A program made the position numbers and the translations under genes. The notes below the pieces were generated by a model. It was given only the letters and a program-made list of their open reading frames with translations. It did not search any database and had not been told where the DNA came from. A stretch of DNA of 64,000 bases from Gemmataceae bacterium. GTDB lineage: Bacteria; Planctomycetota; Planctomycetia; Gemmatales; Gemmataceae. How positions within the stretch are numbered: position 1 is the stretch's first letter; each line of letters starts with the position of its first letter. The DNA is taken from NCBI GenBank assembly GCA_022616435.1, contig JAKEET010000147.1, positions 1 through 64,000 of the forward strand. Reading direction: 5' to 3'. Of the stretch, positions 48,840-58,821 are shown piece after piece.

Positions 48840-51800
48840 ATGGCGGCGCCGCCGGCCCTGTCCCGCATGTGCCCGATTTGCGATCAACCGCTCGACAGCG
48901 ACGCGAAACAATGTCCCAACTGCGGCGCCGGCGACGACTGGGTCGAGCTTGCCGAGGGCTACGCCTTCGTGCAGCGCCGGTTCCAGGACTGGCACGACGC
49001 CGGCCGCATCACCACCGTCCAGTGGGGCCGGCTGCAGGACCACTATCAGAAGGGTCGCGAACACATCCACGCGGCGGTTCGCCAGGGCCAGCCGGTGCTG
49101 ACGGGCGTCGGTCTGCCCCCCAGGAACCAGTGCTGGAGCTGCCGGGAGTACGCCGACCCGGGCGAGCCGCGCTGTCCGGAGTGCGGCGTCATCCTGCAGA
49201 GTCCGGGCGTGCGCTCGCTCCGCTACTGGAAGCTGCTGCAGCGCGAAGTCCAGCAACATCAGGAGGCGGGCCGGCTGTCGCTGGTGCAGGCCCATGAGTT
49301 CGACGCCGAAGTCCGCGAACGCATGGCCGCCCTGCGCGGGCGGCTGGAGCTGGATCGGGTGCGGCCCACCGCCGGCGCAAGGCCGCCCAAGGTCGCCTTG
49401 CCGCGGCGGTCGCTCATGGAAATCCTGCTCGATCCGCGGAGCACGCAATGGCTGCTCGCCTCGGGCGGCGCGTTGCTGGTGCTGGGCCTGATCATCTGGC
49501 TCACCAGCCTGGGCGTCTTCAAGAACCCGGAAGTCGTCGCCGGCGCCATGGGCCTGGGCAACGGCGTGCTCCTGGCCGGCGGTTTCGCGCTCATCCGCTT
49601 CACCCGCTATCAGGTCGCGGGCCGGGCCCTGACGCTGCTGGCGTGCCTGATCATGCCGCTCAACCTGTGGTTCTACCACGCGCACGAGCTGGTCACGCTC
49701 GAGGGAAACCTGTGGGTGGCGGGGCTGGTGTGTTGCGTCATCTACGCGGCCGCGGCCATGGTGCTGCGCGACGAGATGTTCGTGTACGTCCTCTGCGGCG
49801 GCATCGCGCTGACCGGGCTATTGCTGCTCGCCAACCTCGGCCGCTTCGAAGAAATCCTGGCGCCGTCGGCGCTGCTGGTCATCCTGGGCCTGCTCGCCCT
49901 GCACCTGGAGCGTGCGTTCCCCGAGATCGACAGCCCGTTCTCGCGCCAGCGCTTCGGCATGGCGTTCTACTGGTCGGCCCAGGCCCTCCTGGGTTCCGGC
50001 TTGCTGCTGCTCCTGGGCGCGCAGCTCTTCGGCTGGCTCCCGTTCTGGCGGGAAATGCGCATCGCCCGCCCGGCGGTGGTCGATCACGCGAACCTGCCCT
50101 GGACCATCCTGCTGAGCCTGGCGGGCACCTACGCCTTCGTCTGGTCTGACCTGGTCGTGCGGCGGATCGGCGTCTACCTGTACCTGGCCGCGTTCGCCCT
50201 GTTGTGGACCGAAGTGCAGGTCCTGGCGCTGCTCAAGGTCTCCGATTCCGAGCCGATCGTCCTCATGTCGCTGGCGCTGACCGCGCTGGCCGTCAACGTG
50301 ATGCACGCCACCATCGGCAAGGACCTGTCCGCCACCCGCGCGGTGCCGCCGCTGGGGCTGTCGCTCAGCCTGGTGCCGGTCGTCTTCGGCGTGCTGCTGC
50401 ACTTCCGGGCGACCAACCCGATCTTGCGGCAGGCCTGGCCGTTCACCATCGACGCCTTCTATATCGCCGCCATGGTGGTGACGGCGCTGTCGTGCCGGAC
50501 CGGAGCGTATCTATATCGCCGCACGATGCCGGCGATCTCGTTCGCCTACTTCTTCGCGACCGCGGCGGCCACCCTCGTGGTCGCGGCCGGCGCCGCCTGG
50601 GTCCTCAACCTGGTCCCGGGCGAGTCCTACGTGCCGTGGGCCAAGCAAGCGCCGCTCGTGATGCTCGTGCCGCTGGCCTACTTGATCGCGGCCCGGCTCT
50701 ATCGCGGCCATTCGCCGGAGCAGCCGCTCATCTGGGTCGCCCACGCCAGCACCGTGTTGATGCTCGTGTGCAGCCTGTTCGGCGCCCTGCGGCACACGCC
50801 CGGGATGATCCGGGCCATCGAAGGCGATCCGGTCAATCTGCTCTACGCCCTGTTCTGTGCCGAGGCGGCCCTGTTCTACGGCCTGGCCGCGTCGTTCCAC
50901 AAGCAAGGCTGGAACGTGTACCTGGCGACGCTGCTCGGTTGCGGCGCCCTCTGGCAGCTCTTGATCTACTGGAACACGCCGCATGAGTACTACACGTTGA
51001 TCTTCGCCGCCACCGGCATCGTGATGCTCGTCGCCTACCGCATGTCGATGCTCGAGTACGCCACCAACTGGTCCGGCCTGGCGACGGCCGCGTTCCAATC
51101 GGCCAACGGTCTCCTGTCGCTCGGCTTCCTCTCCGGCGTGCTGGTCACGCTCAGCCGGCTGGCGATGTCGGAAGCGCAACTGGCCCAGCTCGCCGGCGGC
51201 GCCGACCTGTGGCGGCAGCCGGTCCGCATGATGATCTTCATCCTGATCCTGCTGGGCATCCTCGGACTGGTCGCCTGCCTGCTCGTCCAGCATTCCGGCT
51301 GGCGGCGCTTCTACCTCGTGGTCGCCATCGGCAACGCGCTCCTGGTCGTGGCCTGCTTCCACAAGATGAGCCTGCTGTCGCCGTGGCAAAAACTCGAAAT
51401 CTTCAGCGCCATCATCGGGCTGGTCTTGCTCGTCATCGGCCACGTCGGCTGGTACCGCGAGAACGAGCGCGAAAACGACCTGGTCAGCTTCTGCCTCCTC
51501 GTCGGCAGTTTGCTGACGACGATGGCGCTCATCATCGCGGTCATCGTGCATCGCTTCAGCCTTGGCGAGGTGTCGGCACTCGACGAGCTGGGCCTGATCG
51601 TGATCGGCGTGGGACTGCTCGGCACGGGGATCGTGTGCCGGCTCAAGACGACGACGCTCGTCGGCGGGATTGCGTTGGGCGCCTATCTGTTGATCGTGAT
51701 CATCGGCCTGCACCGGTTCCTGGATCAATCGGTGATCGTCGGCATCTACCTGACCGCGGGCGGCGGCCTCTTGTTCGCGACGGGATTGGTGCTCAGCGTG

Positions 51801-51878
51801 TACCGCGACCGGCTCCTGGCGTTGCCGGAAAAGATCAAGCGCCGCGAGGGCATCTTCAAGGTGCTGAGCTGGCGGTGA
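48840..51878 (+). CDS. Large multi-TM protein with two N-terminal zinc ribbons (DUF2157-like)
   Basis: A 1012-residue protein. Two zinc ribbons lie at the N-terminus: CPICDQPLDSDAKQCPNCG (about 11-29) and CWSCREYADPGEPRCPECG (about 98-116). They are separated by a helical region of the WHDAGRITTVQWGRLQDHYQ type. From about residue 195 to 995 there are more than twenty hydrophobic segments, typical of the large DUF2157-like planctomycete membrane proteins. No catalytic motif is visible and function is unknown. Start ATG 48840 follows GGGAGATT. It is alone between the asparaginase gene and the convergent kinase. Confidence 0.75.
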   Translation: MAAPPALSRMCPICDQPLDSDAKQCPNCGAGDDWVELAEGYAFVQRRFQDWHDAGRITTVQWGRLQDHYQKGREHIHAAVRQGQPVLTGVGLPPRNQCWSCREYADPGEPRCPECGVILQSPGVRSLRYWKLLQREVQQHQEAGRLSLVQAHEFDAEVRERMAALRGRLELDRVRPTAGARPPKVALPRRSLMEILLDPRSTQWLLASGGALLVLGLIIWLTSLGVFKNPEVVAGAMGLGNGVLLAGGFALIRFTRYQVAGRALTLLACLIMPLNLWFYHAHELVTLEGNLWVAGLVCCVIYAAAAMVLRDEMFVYVLCGGIALTGLLLLANLGRFEEILAPSALLVILGLLALHLERAFPEIDSPFSRQRFGMAFYWSAQALLGSGLLLLLGAQLFGWLPFWREMRIARPAVVDHANLPWTILLSLAGTYAFVWSDLVVRRIGVYLYLAAFALLWTEVQVLALLKVSDSEPIVLMSLALTALAVNVMHATIGKDLSATRAVPPLGLSLSLVPVVFGVLLHFRATNPILRQAWPFTIDAFYIAAMVVTALSCRTGAYLYRRTMPAISFAYFFATAAATLVVAAGAAWVLNLVPGESYVPWAKQAPLVMLVPLAYLIAARLYRGHSPEQPLIWVAHASTVLMLVCSLFGALRHTPGMIRAIEGDPVNLLYALFCAEAALFYGLAASFHKQGWNVYLATLLGCGALWQLLIYWNTPHEYYTLIFAATGIVMLVAYRMSMLEYATNWSGLATAAFQSANGLLSLGFLSGVLVTLSRLAMSEAQLAQLAGGADLWRQPVRMMIFILILLGILGLVACLLVQHSGWRRFYLVVAIGNALLVVACFHKMSLLSPWQKLEIFSAIIGLVLLVIGHVGWYRENERENDLVSFCLLVGSLLTTMALIIAVIVHRFSLGEVSALDELGLIVIGVGLLGTGIVCRLKTTTLVGGIALGAYLLIVIIGLHRFLDQSVIVGIYLTAGGGLLFATGLVLSVYRDRLLALPEKIKRREGIFKVLSWR

Positions 51879-51944
51879 CCGCCGCGTGTGCAATGTTTGA
51901 ACCGCAGAGTCCGCCGAGGCCGCAGAGAGGAAGCACAGAGAGAA

Positions 51945-53549
51945 TCACGGCAACGAGCGCCGTTCGTAGTAGCGGCTCAACGCGCGGACCCGGCGGACCT
52001 GGTACGTGACGACGAAGCCCAGCACCGCCAGGCTTACCTCGAACATCAGGTTCTTGTGGGCGTCGATGATGCTGTGCCACTCGAAGCCAACGAGCACGGC
52101 GTACGAGATCATGGACATGATGGTCGTGAACCACACCAGCGCATCGCGGAACCACAGGCCCGACGCGGCGATCAAGAGCGGATAGCCGATCACCAGCGGC
52201 GTGGCGATGGCGTCGTCGAAGTACAGCAGCGAGGAGAAAAACACCACGTCGAGCCAGGCCCAGATGAACTTCATCCGCTCCGACAGCTCCGGACGATTCA
52301 GGAGCACCTGGCAGCCATACGAACACGCGATCCAGGCGACGAGCGTCCCCATGATCTTCAGGTGGAAATCGAGGGGCACGTCGACGGAGAGCTGGTAGGC
52401 GCCCTGGGCGATGAGCGTGCAGCCGCCCAGGGTGACCAGGTGCGCGATCAGGGCCGGCTCGCGCCGGGCCCAGCGGGCCAGGCGTTGGCCGATGGACGCC
52501 GGCCGGGCTTCGATGGCGTCGCCCTGGAGAAAACGTTGCAGGTCGCGGGCCAGCGCCGCCGCCGAGGGATAGCGCCGCGCCGGGTCTTTCTCCAGGCAGC
52601 GCAGGCAGATCAATTCGAGGTCGGCGGGGACCGCGTGGTTGAGCTGCCGCGGCGGCGCCGGCTCGCTTTCCAACACGTGCACCAGCGTGTCCAGCGGCGT
52701 CGCCTCGTGAAACGGCGGCCGCCCGGTCAGTGTTTCGTACAGGATGGCGCCCAGGCTGTAGACGTCGCTGAGCGGGCCGACCAGCGCGGACTTGGCGGCC
52801 TGCTCCGGCGACATGTAGCTGGGCGTGCCGACGATGACGCCGGTGCTGGTCCGCTGCGTGTCGCCGGCCATCATCTTGACCAGTCCGAAATCGGTGACGA
52901 ACGGCCGGCTTTCCTCATCGAGCAGGATGTTCGACGGCTTGAGATCGCGGTGGATGACGCCGTGCTGGTGGAGATGGGCGACCGCCTGCGCGACGGCGAG
53001 CACCAGGTGGGCGGCTTGCTCCGGGGCGAGCGGGCCGTGGCGGAGTTGCCGGGCCAGGCTCGGGCCGCCGATGTATTGCATGGCGAAGTACGGCTGGCCG
53101 AGGATTTCGCCGACTTCGTAGATCGAGACGATGTTGGGGTGTTGCAGCCGGGCGGCGAAGCGGGCCTCGTCGCGGAAGCGGGCGCGATGCTCGTCGGTCG
53201 CCAGTTGTCCCGACAGGATCATCTTGAGGGCGACGGTGCGGTCGAGGTCCTTTTGCCGGGCCTTGTAGACGATCCCCATGCCGCCGCGGCCCAGCTCGCA
53301 CTCGATCTCGTAGTTGTCGAGGATGGGCAGGTTCCGCGCGACGGGCGCGGCCGGCCCGGTCTGGGCAATGGTGGGAATGTCGTCCTCGTCCTTGGCGGCG
53401 AGTTCGTCGAGGTCATCGAGACACGCCAGCGCGCCCGCCAATTCCGGATGGTCGGCCAGCAGGTGCTCGCGCGACGACGGCCGGCCGGCCTGCACGTCGT
53501 GCAAGTAGCTATCGAGGGCGGCGACGGTTTTCTCGTCAGCGGGGTCCAT
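51945..53549 (-). CDS. Serine/threonine protein kinase with C-terminal membrane helices
   Basis: A 534-residue PknB-type kinase. The kinase domain covers about residues 78-345: Gly-rich ELGRGGMGIVYKAR, VALKMI, HRDLKPSN, TDFGLVKM and the APE-like SYMSPEQAA. The N-terminal 75 residues are an acidic helical region (SSREHLLADHPELAGALAC). About six hydrophobic helices occupy residues 370-520. Planctomycete kinases of this form often control, or are controlled with, the ECF sigma factor encoded next to them. Its start lies 14 bases inside the sigma gene end. Confidence 0.92.
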   Translation of the reverse strand: MDPADEKTVAALDSYLHDVQAGRPSSREHLLADHPELAGALACLDDLDELAAKDEDDIPTIAQTGPAAPVARNLPILDNYEIECELGRGGMGIVYKARQKDLDRTVALKMILSGQLATDEHRARFRDEARFAARLQHPNIVSIYEVGEILGQPYFAMQYIGGPSLARQLRHGPLAPEQAAHLVLAVAQAVAHLHQHGVIHRDLKPSNILLDEESRPFVTDFGLVKMMAGDTQRTSTGVIVGTPSYMSPEQAAKSALVGPLSDVYSLGAILYETLTGRPPFHEATPLDTLVHVLESEPAPPRQLNHAVPADLELICLRCLEKDPARRYPSAAALARDLQRFLQGDAIEARPASIGQRLARWARREPALIAHLVTLGGCTLIAQGAYQLSVDVPLDFHLKIMGTLVAWIACSYGCQVLLNRPELSERMKFIWAWLDVVFFSSLLYFDDAIATPLVIGYPLLIAASGLWFRDALVWFTTIMSMISYAVLVGFEWHSIIDAHKNLMFEVSLAVLGFVVTYQVRRVRALSRYYERRSLP

Positions 53550-54177
53550 GACGGTTCACTGCCAGCGCCTGCGATGCATTGGTCAAATCTGCCAGAATCT
53601 GCTGCAGTTGATTGAGCGCCCGCAGCCACAGCATCTGCACCGCCGGCCGCGACCGGCCCATGCGCTCCGCCACGTCCTGGAACGGCAACCGCTGCAGGTT
53701 GCGGAGGTTGATCACTTCCTGATAGTCGGCCGGCAACTGGGCGACGGCGTCCGCGACCAGCAACGCCCGCTCCTTGCGCAAGAGCGCCTGGCTGGGGGAT
53801 TCGCCGTTGTCTGCCGGCTCCGGCCGCGGGGCCATGCTCGAATCGCCCGGCCCGATCGGCACCTCCCGCTTGGCCGCGCGCTTGCCGGTCGTTTGCCAGT
53901 GGCGGATGAAGTTGGCGGCGTTGTGGGCGAGGATGCGTTTGAGCCAGGCGAGCCATTCGGCCTCGGTGCCGCCGCGAAAGTTGCGGAAGTCGCGATAGGC
54001 CTCGAGCAGCGTTTGCTGGACCAGGTCCGACGCATCCACCTTCGCCTGCAGCCGCTTTTCGATGTGCGCCCGCGCGATGACCGCCAGGTAGTTGCGGCAC
54101 TGCCCGAACAACCGGTCCAGCTCCGCCGGCTCCGCGCGGGCGCGCTGCAGCAAGTCGGTGATTGACAGCTCGTCCAT
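53536..54177 (-). CDS. ECF-type sigma factor
   Basis: A 213-residue sigma-70 family protein. Region 2 is the helix set DLVQQTLLEAYRDFRNFRGG (about 53-72) with WLAWLKRILAHNAANFIRHW; region 4 is VINLRNLQRLPFQDVAERMG, RSRPAVQMLWLRALNQL. This is the planctomycete ECF group frequently encoded with a PknB-type kinase, as here (kinase start overlaps the end by 14 bases). ATG 54177 (MDELSITDLLQRA) is preferred to ATG 54195, which would overlap the neighbouring gene. Confidence 0.88.
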   Translation of the reverse strand: MDELSITDLLQRARAEPAELDRLFGQCRNYLAVIARAHIEKRLQAKVDASDLVQQTLLEAYRDFRNFRGGTEAEWLAWLKRILAHNAANFIRHWQTTGKRAAKREVPIGPGDSSMAPRPEPADNGESPSQALLRKERALLVADAVAQLPADYQEVINLRNLQRLPFQDVAERMGRSRPAVQMLWLRALNQLQQILADLTNASQALAVNRHGPR

Positions 54178-54179
54178 AT

Positions 54180-55187
54180 TCACATGTGGATGCATATCTT
54201 CCCGAAGTGGGCGGCGCTCTCCATGTACTTCAGCGCTTCCCGCGCCTCGGCAAAGGCGAACGACTTATCCACGACCGGTTTCAGCTTGGCCAGGCCGAAG
54301 GCGCGGTTCATGGCCTCGAACATGGCCCGGCTGCCGACGAAGATCCCCTGGACGCGGACGTTCTTCATCAAGACCGGCACTGGATTGACCTGGCCGACGC
54401 CCGCGAGTACGCCGATGAGGCTGATCGTGCCGGCGGTGCGGACCGCCTTGAGCGACTGGCCGAGGGTGCCCGCGCCGCCGACTTCGATAACCTGATCGAC
54501 GCCGGCGCCGCCGGTCAGCTCGCGGACCTTGTCGCCCCATTCCGGCGTGTCCTTGTAGTTGATGCCGTCGGACGCGCCCATGTGCAGCACGCGGGCCAGC
54601 TTGTCGGCCTTGCTCGACGTCGCGATCACCCGCGCGCCGTGCAGCCTGGCGATTTGCAGGGCGAACAGCGACACGCCGCCCGTCCCCTGAATCAGCACGG
54701 TATCGCCGGCCTTGAGACTGCTGGATGAAACCAGCGCGTTCCAGGCCGTCACCGCCGCGCACGGAAGGGTGGCCGCTTCAACGTCGCTGAGATGCGCCGG
54801 CACGGGCACGACGCCGTCCTCGTGGAGCACCACCTGCTCGGCCAGCATACCCAGCTGGCCGCCGCCCAGCGCCGATTTTCCCTTGGCGTCGTCGAGCGGA
54901 CCGTCGAGCCAGCGCTGCAGGAAACAGCCGGCCACGCGGTCGCCGGCCTTGACGCGGGTCACGCCGTCGCCGACCGCCGCCACTGTGCCGACGCCGTCGG
55001 AGAACGGCGTGAACGGCAAGCGAATCTTGGGATTGTATTGCCCTTTGACCACCATCAGGTCGCGATAGTTCAGCGACCACGCGGACAGTTTCATCAGCAC
55101 CTGGCCCGGCCCGGCCTTGGGTTCCGGCCGATCGACCAGGGTCAGCGACTCGATGCCGAAGCCGCCTTGCACTTCCCAGGCTTTCAT
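54180..55187 (-). CDS. Zinc-type alcohol dehydrogenase / quinone oxidoreductase family (MDR)
   Basis: A 335-residue medium-chain dehydrogenase. The GroES-like N-terminal part has YRDLMVVKGQYNPKI and GTVAAVGDGVTRVKAGDRVA. The nucleotide-binding part has the motif TVLIQGTGGVSLFALQIARL (about 168-187) and SSKADKLARVLHMGASDGIN. Classical catalytic Cys/His Zn ligands are not clear, so quinone-oxidoreductase-like (zinc-free) chemistry is possible. It is followed 3 bases later by the sigma gene start on the same strand. Confidence 0.88.
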   Translation of the reverse strand: MKAWEVQGGFGIESLTLVDRPEPKAGPGQVLMKLSAWSLNYRDLMVVKGQYNPKIRLPFTPFSDGVGTVAAVGDGVTRVKAGDRVAGCFLQRWLDGPLDDAKGKSALGGGQLGMLAEQVVLHEDGVVPVPAHLSDVEAATLPCAAVTAWNALVSSSSLKAGDTVLIQGTGGVSLFALQIARLHGARVIATSSKADKLARVLHMGASDGINYKDTPEWGDKVRELTGGAGVDQVIEVGGAGTLGQSLKAVRTAGTISLIGVLAGVGQVNPVPVLMKNVRVQGIFVGSRAMFEAMNRAFGLAKLKPVVDKSFAFAEAREALKYMESAAHFGKICIHM

Positions 55188-55280
55188 GTTGTGATATCCT
55201 CTACGATTCGTCTCCACAGTATCATAGGCCATCGACAGTAGGTCCGGCGAGCCGAGCCGGACCTGTGGGTGGTCCACGAT

Positions 55281-55410
55281 GAGCGTGTGTGATCGCTGCA
55301 CCAACCCGAAGCACCAACCCGAAGCGTAAGCGAGGGGAGCAGGCGAAATCCCTCGCTGACGCTGGCGAAATCCCTCGCTGACGCTTCGGGTTGGTGCCAT
55401 GCGCACGGCT
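55281..55410. repeat. Palindromic element (ACCAACCCGAAGCGTAAGCG family), copy 4, internally duplicated
   Basis: CACCAACCCGAAG is present twice on the left and GCGAAATCCCTCGCTGACGCT twice on the right. Outer pieces ATGAGCGTGTGTGATC match the ends of the other copies. It lies between the divergent starts of the dehydrogenase and dioxygenase genes. Confidence 0.85.
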
Positions 55411-55424
55411 ACAAGGAGCAGCAT

Positions 55425-56144
55425 ATGGCAATCTCGCGGCGTGACTTCGTGAAGTGGGGCGGCATCGGGTTCGCGACGGCCGGCGCCGGCGAATTGCTGT
55501 TGCCGGCGTACGCGGCGCCCACCGAGGCCAGCGGCACGCTCGGCGCCTATGCGGCCGTGGTGCAGCAGGATCCTCCGCCGGTCGCGCCGCCGCCCGCCCA
55601 ACCGGCCAACTGGACCGCGACGGAGCCGAACATCCTCGGCCCGTACCATCGGCCACGGGCGCCGTATCGGGCCAAGATCACGCCGCCGCTGGCGGCGGGC
55701 ACGGTGCTGCTGATCAAGGGGAGGGTGTGGGGACTCGACACGCGGCGGCCGTTGGCGGGCGTGGTCATCGACATCTGGCAAGCCGACTCGCGGGGCCGTT
55801 ACGACAACGACGATCCGCAGCGACCGCCGGTTGCGGACGTGTTCGTCAACCGCGCCCGCCTGATCACCGATGAGAATGGCCTGTATGAATACGAAACCAT
55901 CCACCCGGGCGCCTACCAGATCGGGGCCAACACCTGGCGGCCGCCGCACATCCATTATTTGGTTCGTCACACGGGATACCGTGAGCTGATCACGCAACTG
56001 TACTTCCGAGGCGATCCGCACCAGCGCACCGATCCGTGGATCAGGGAATCGCTGACGATCGCGCTGCGCGAAGAGCGCGCCGGGCAGACGCCCTACAAGA
56101 CGGGGACGTTCGACATCATCCTGGCGGCGGCGCCGCGGCGCTGA
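55425..56144 (+). CDS. Intradiol ring-cleavage dioxygenase, Tat-exported
   Basis: A 239-residue dioxygenase of the protocatechuate/catechol intradiol family. The N-terminal SRRDFVKWGG is a twin-arginine export signal. Predicted Fe(III) ligands are Tyr in ADSRGRYDN, a second Tyr in LYEYETIHPGAY, and the two His of PPHIHYLV. The family opens catechol-type rings between the hydroxyls. Exported versions are common in soil and marine planctomycetes. AAGGAG lies before the ATG at 55425. It diverges from the MDR dehydrogenase. Confidence 0.9.
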   Translation: MAISRRDFVKWGGIGFATAGAGELLLPAYAAPTEASGTLGAYAAVVQQDPPPVAPPPAQPANWTATEPNILGPYHRPRAPYRAKITPPLAAGTVLLIKGRVWGLDTRRPLAGVVIDIWQADSRGRYDNDDPQRPPVADVFVNRARLITDENGLYEYETIHPGAYQIGANTWRPPHIHYLVRHTGYRELITQLYFRGDPHQRTDPWIRESLTIALREERAGQTPYKTGTFDIILAAAPRR

Positions 56145-56226
56145 AATGCAAGCTCGTTGACTGTTTCGCGCGCGCAGCGAACATTCCGAACCGTCGCTGT
56201 GAGCGCGAAACGCAAGCCCATGGTTC

Positions 56227-58728
56227 TCAGTCGTTGGCTGACTCCTCAGCTTCGTGAAATAGCAGCGGCTGAATCTGCCGCGGCAGGATGCTGGTCTTGC
56301 GTCGTCGCGGCGTGGGCAGCTCCCGGTCGAGGTGGTGCGTTTCCAGCTCGTGCAGCACTTGCTTGGCCCGTTCCAGAACTTCCCCGGGCACGCCCGCCAG
56401 CCGGGCCACGTGGATGCCGTAGCTCTTGTCGGCGCTCCCCGGCGCGATCTTGTGCAGGAACACGATGTCGTCCTGCCATTCACGAACCAGTACGTTGCAG
56501 TTGCGCAGGTTCGGCAGCGTTTCCGCCAGCTGGGCCAGCTCGTGGTAGTGCGTCGCGAACAACGCGCGGCAGCCCACCTGGTGGTGCAGGTACTCGGTGA
56601 GCGCCCACGCCAGCGACACGCCGTCGTAGGTGCTGGTGCCGCGGCCGATCTCATCAAGGATCACCAGGCTGCGGTTCGTGGCGTTGTTGAGGATGTTGGC
56701 CGCCTCGGTCATCTCCACCATGAACGTGCTCTGGCCGCGGTTCAGCTCGTCGCTGGCGCCGACGCGCGTGAAGATGCGATCGGCGATGCCCACCAGCGCT
56801 TCCTGGGCCGGCACGAAGCTCCCCATATGGGCCATCAGGGTCAACAGCGCCACCTGGCGAATGAACGTGCTCTTGCCCGACATGTTCGGTCCGGTGATCA
56901 GCCACAGGTTGCCGTCGGCCGGATCGAGCCGCACGTCGTTGGGCACGAAGGTCCCCGGAGGCAGCGTCTGATCGAGCACCGGATGCCGGCCGTCCTTGAC
57001 GATCAGCACCGGGTCGTCGCGCAGCGCCGGCCGGACGTACTGCCGCGCCACCGCCAGCTCGGCCAGTCCGGCCAGCACGTCGAGATGGGCGAGGACCTCG
57101 CCGGTGCGCACCAGCCGCTCCGTTTCGGCGGCGATCTGGTCGCGCAGCGCCAGGAACAGCTCGTACTCGCGCTGCTGGCCCTTCTCCTCGGCGGACAGCA
57201 CTTTCTCCTCGTACTCCTTCAGCTCGGGCGTGATGTAGCGCTCGGCGTTCTTGAGCGTCTGCTTCCGCTGATAGTCGGCCGGGATCTTGGCCGCGTGGGT
57301 GTGCGTGATCTCGATGTAGTAGCCGAAGACCTTGTTGAAGCCGACCTTGAGAGAGCCGATGCCGGTGCGGGCGATTTCCTGGGCCTGGAAGCGCGCGATC
57401 CATTCCTTGCCGCCGCGGGCGATCTGGCGGAGCTCGTCGAGGTCGGGGTTGTAGCCGGGGCGGATCAGGCCGCCTTCGCGCGGGCTGAGAGGAAGCTCGT
57501 CGTTGAGCGCCGCGTCGAGGGTGGCCCGCAGCTCGACGCACAACTCCAGGGCCTTTTCCAGGTCTTGCAGCATGGCGGAGCGCCGCGCCGTGATCTTGGC
57601 CTTCACGTGCGGCAGCGCCCGCAGCGTACGGCCGATGGCGCCGAGGTCGCGCGGCGACGCCCGGCCGGTGCTGACCCGCGCCGTCAGCCGCTGCAGGTCG
57701 TGGACGTCGGTCAGGGCCTTGCGCAAATCGTCGCGCAGCGTGGTTTCTTTCGCCAGCTCCTCGACGGCGTCGAGACGGGCTTCCAGGCGGGCGCGATGGG
57801 TCAACGGCGCCAGCAGCCATTCCTGCAAGAGCCGCGCCCCCATGCCGGTGACGGTGCGGTCGATGGCGGCCAGGAGCGATCCTTGCCGCTCGCCCTCGCG
57901 GAGCGTGCGCGTCAATTCGAGGCTGCGGCGGGTGACGTCGTCGAGCTGCAAAACCTGGCTGCCGACGTAGGGCTGCAGCTTCCGCAGGTGTCCCAGCTCC
58001 GTCTTGAGCATTTCCTGGGCGTACAGGAGCAGGGCGCCCGCGGCGGCCAGGCACGGCTGCTGATCGTCGAAGCCGAAGCCGGACAGCGTGCGCACGTGGA
58101 AATGTTGCTCGAGCGCGGCCCGCGCCGACGCCGCGTCGAAGTTCCAATCGGGCCGGGACGACAGCGCCGGCGCGGCGGGGAGCCGTTGCAGCAATGCGGA
58201 AACGGCTTGGACGTCCTTCTCCGGGCACAGACACTCCGCGGGCGCCAACCGCGCCAGCTCATCGAGCAGCCGCCCCGCCGCGACGTCGGCCGCCTGAAAC
58301 AGTCCCGTCGATAGTTCCACCCAGGCCACGCCGAAGCTGGTCGTGCCGACCGGCGCGAGCGCGACCAGGTGGTTGTTCTGACGCGGATCGAGCAGGTTGT
58401 CCTCGGTGATGGTTCCCGGCGTCACGACGCGGGTCACCTCGCGCCGGACCAGGCCCTTGGCCTGCGCCGGGTCCTCGACCTGGTCGCACACGGCGACCCG
58501 GTGTCCCGAACGGAGCAGCTTCTGCAAGTAGTTTTCGAGCTGATGGTGCGGAAAGCCGGCCATCGCGATGTTCTTGTCGCGGCTCGTCAACGTCAGGCCG
58601 AGAAGCTTCGCGGCCGTCTCCGCGTCCTTGTCGAACAGCTCGTAAAAGTCCCCCATGCGGAACAAGAGCAGCATGCCGGGGTGGCGCTGCTTGGCCTCCC
58701 AGTACTGCTGCATCATGGGGGTGGACAT
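56227..58728 (-). CDS. mutS: DNA mismatch repair protein MutS
   Basis: An 833-residue MutS1. It has the mismatch-recognition N-terminus (LFRMGDFYELF with the Phe of the FxE-type region), connector, lever and clamp (QTLKNAERYITPELKEYEEK), and an ATPase with Walker A GPNMSGKSTFIRQVAL, Walker B SLVILDEIGRGTSTYDG and the family H-loop FATHYHEL. The enzyme recognises mismatches and recruits MutL; MutL is not in this window. Starts at ATG 58728. Confidence 0.95.
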   Translation of the reverse strand: MSTPMMQQYWEAKQRHPGMLLLFRMGDFYELFDKDAETAAKLLGLTLTSRDKNIAMAGFPHHQLENYLQKLLRSGHRVAVCDQVEDPAQAKGLVRREVTRVVTPGTITEDNLLDPRQNNHLVALAPVGTTSFGVAWVELSTGLFQAADVAAGRLLDELARLAPAECLCPEKDVQAVSALLQRLPAAPALSSRPDWNFDAASARAALEQHFHVRTLSGFGFDDQQPCLAAAGALLLYAQEMLKTELGHLRKLQPYVGSQVLQLDDVTRRSLELTRTLREGERQGSLLAAIDRTVTGMGARLLQEWLLAPLTHRARLEARLDAVEELAKETTLRDDLRKALTDVHDLQRLTARVSTGRASPRDLGAIGRTLRALPHVKAKITARRSAMLQDLEKALELCVELRATLDAALNDELPLSPREGGLIRPGYNPDLDELRQIARGGKEWIARFQAQEIARTGIGSLKVGFNKVFGYYIEITHTHAAKIPADYQRKQTLKNAERYITPELKEYEEKVLSAEEKGQQREYELFLALRDQIAAETERLVRTGEVLAHLDVLAGLAELAVARQYVRPALRDDPVLIVKDGRHPVLDQTLPPGTFVPNDVRLDPADGNLWLITGPNMSGKSTFIRQVALLTLMAHMGSFVPAQEALVGIADRIFTRVGASDELNRGQSTFMVEMTEAANILNNATNRSLVILDEIGRGTSTYDGVSLAWALTEYLHHQVGCRALFATHYHELAQLAETLPNLRNCNVLVREWQDDIVFLHKIAPGSADKSYGIHVARLAGVPGEVLERAKQVLHELETHHLDRELPTPRRRKTSILPRQIQPLLFHEAEESAND

Positions 58729-58821
58729 GGGTTCCGCTCGGCGGTGCGCGATCGCTAGGGAGTATGATTCACTGCATCAGAATGTGCCAGGATGCGCGGA
58801 ATTGCAAGGGGAGAGGCGCGA

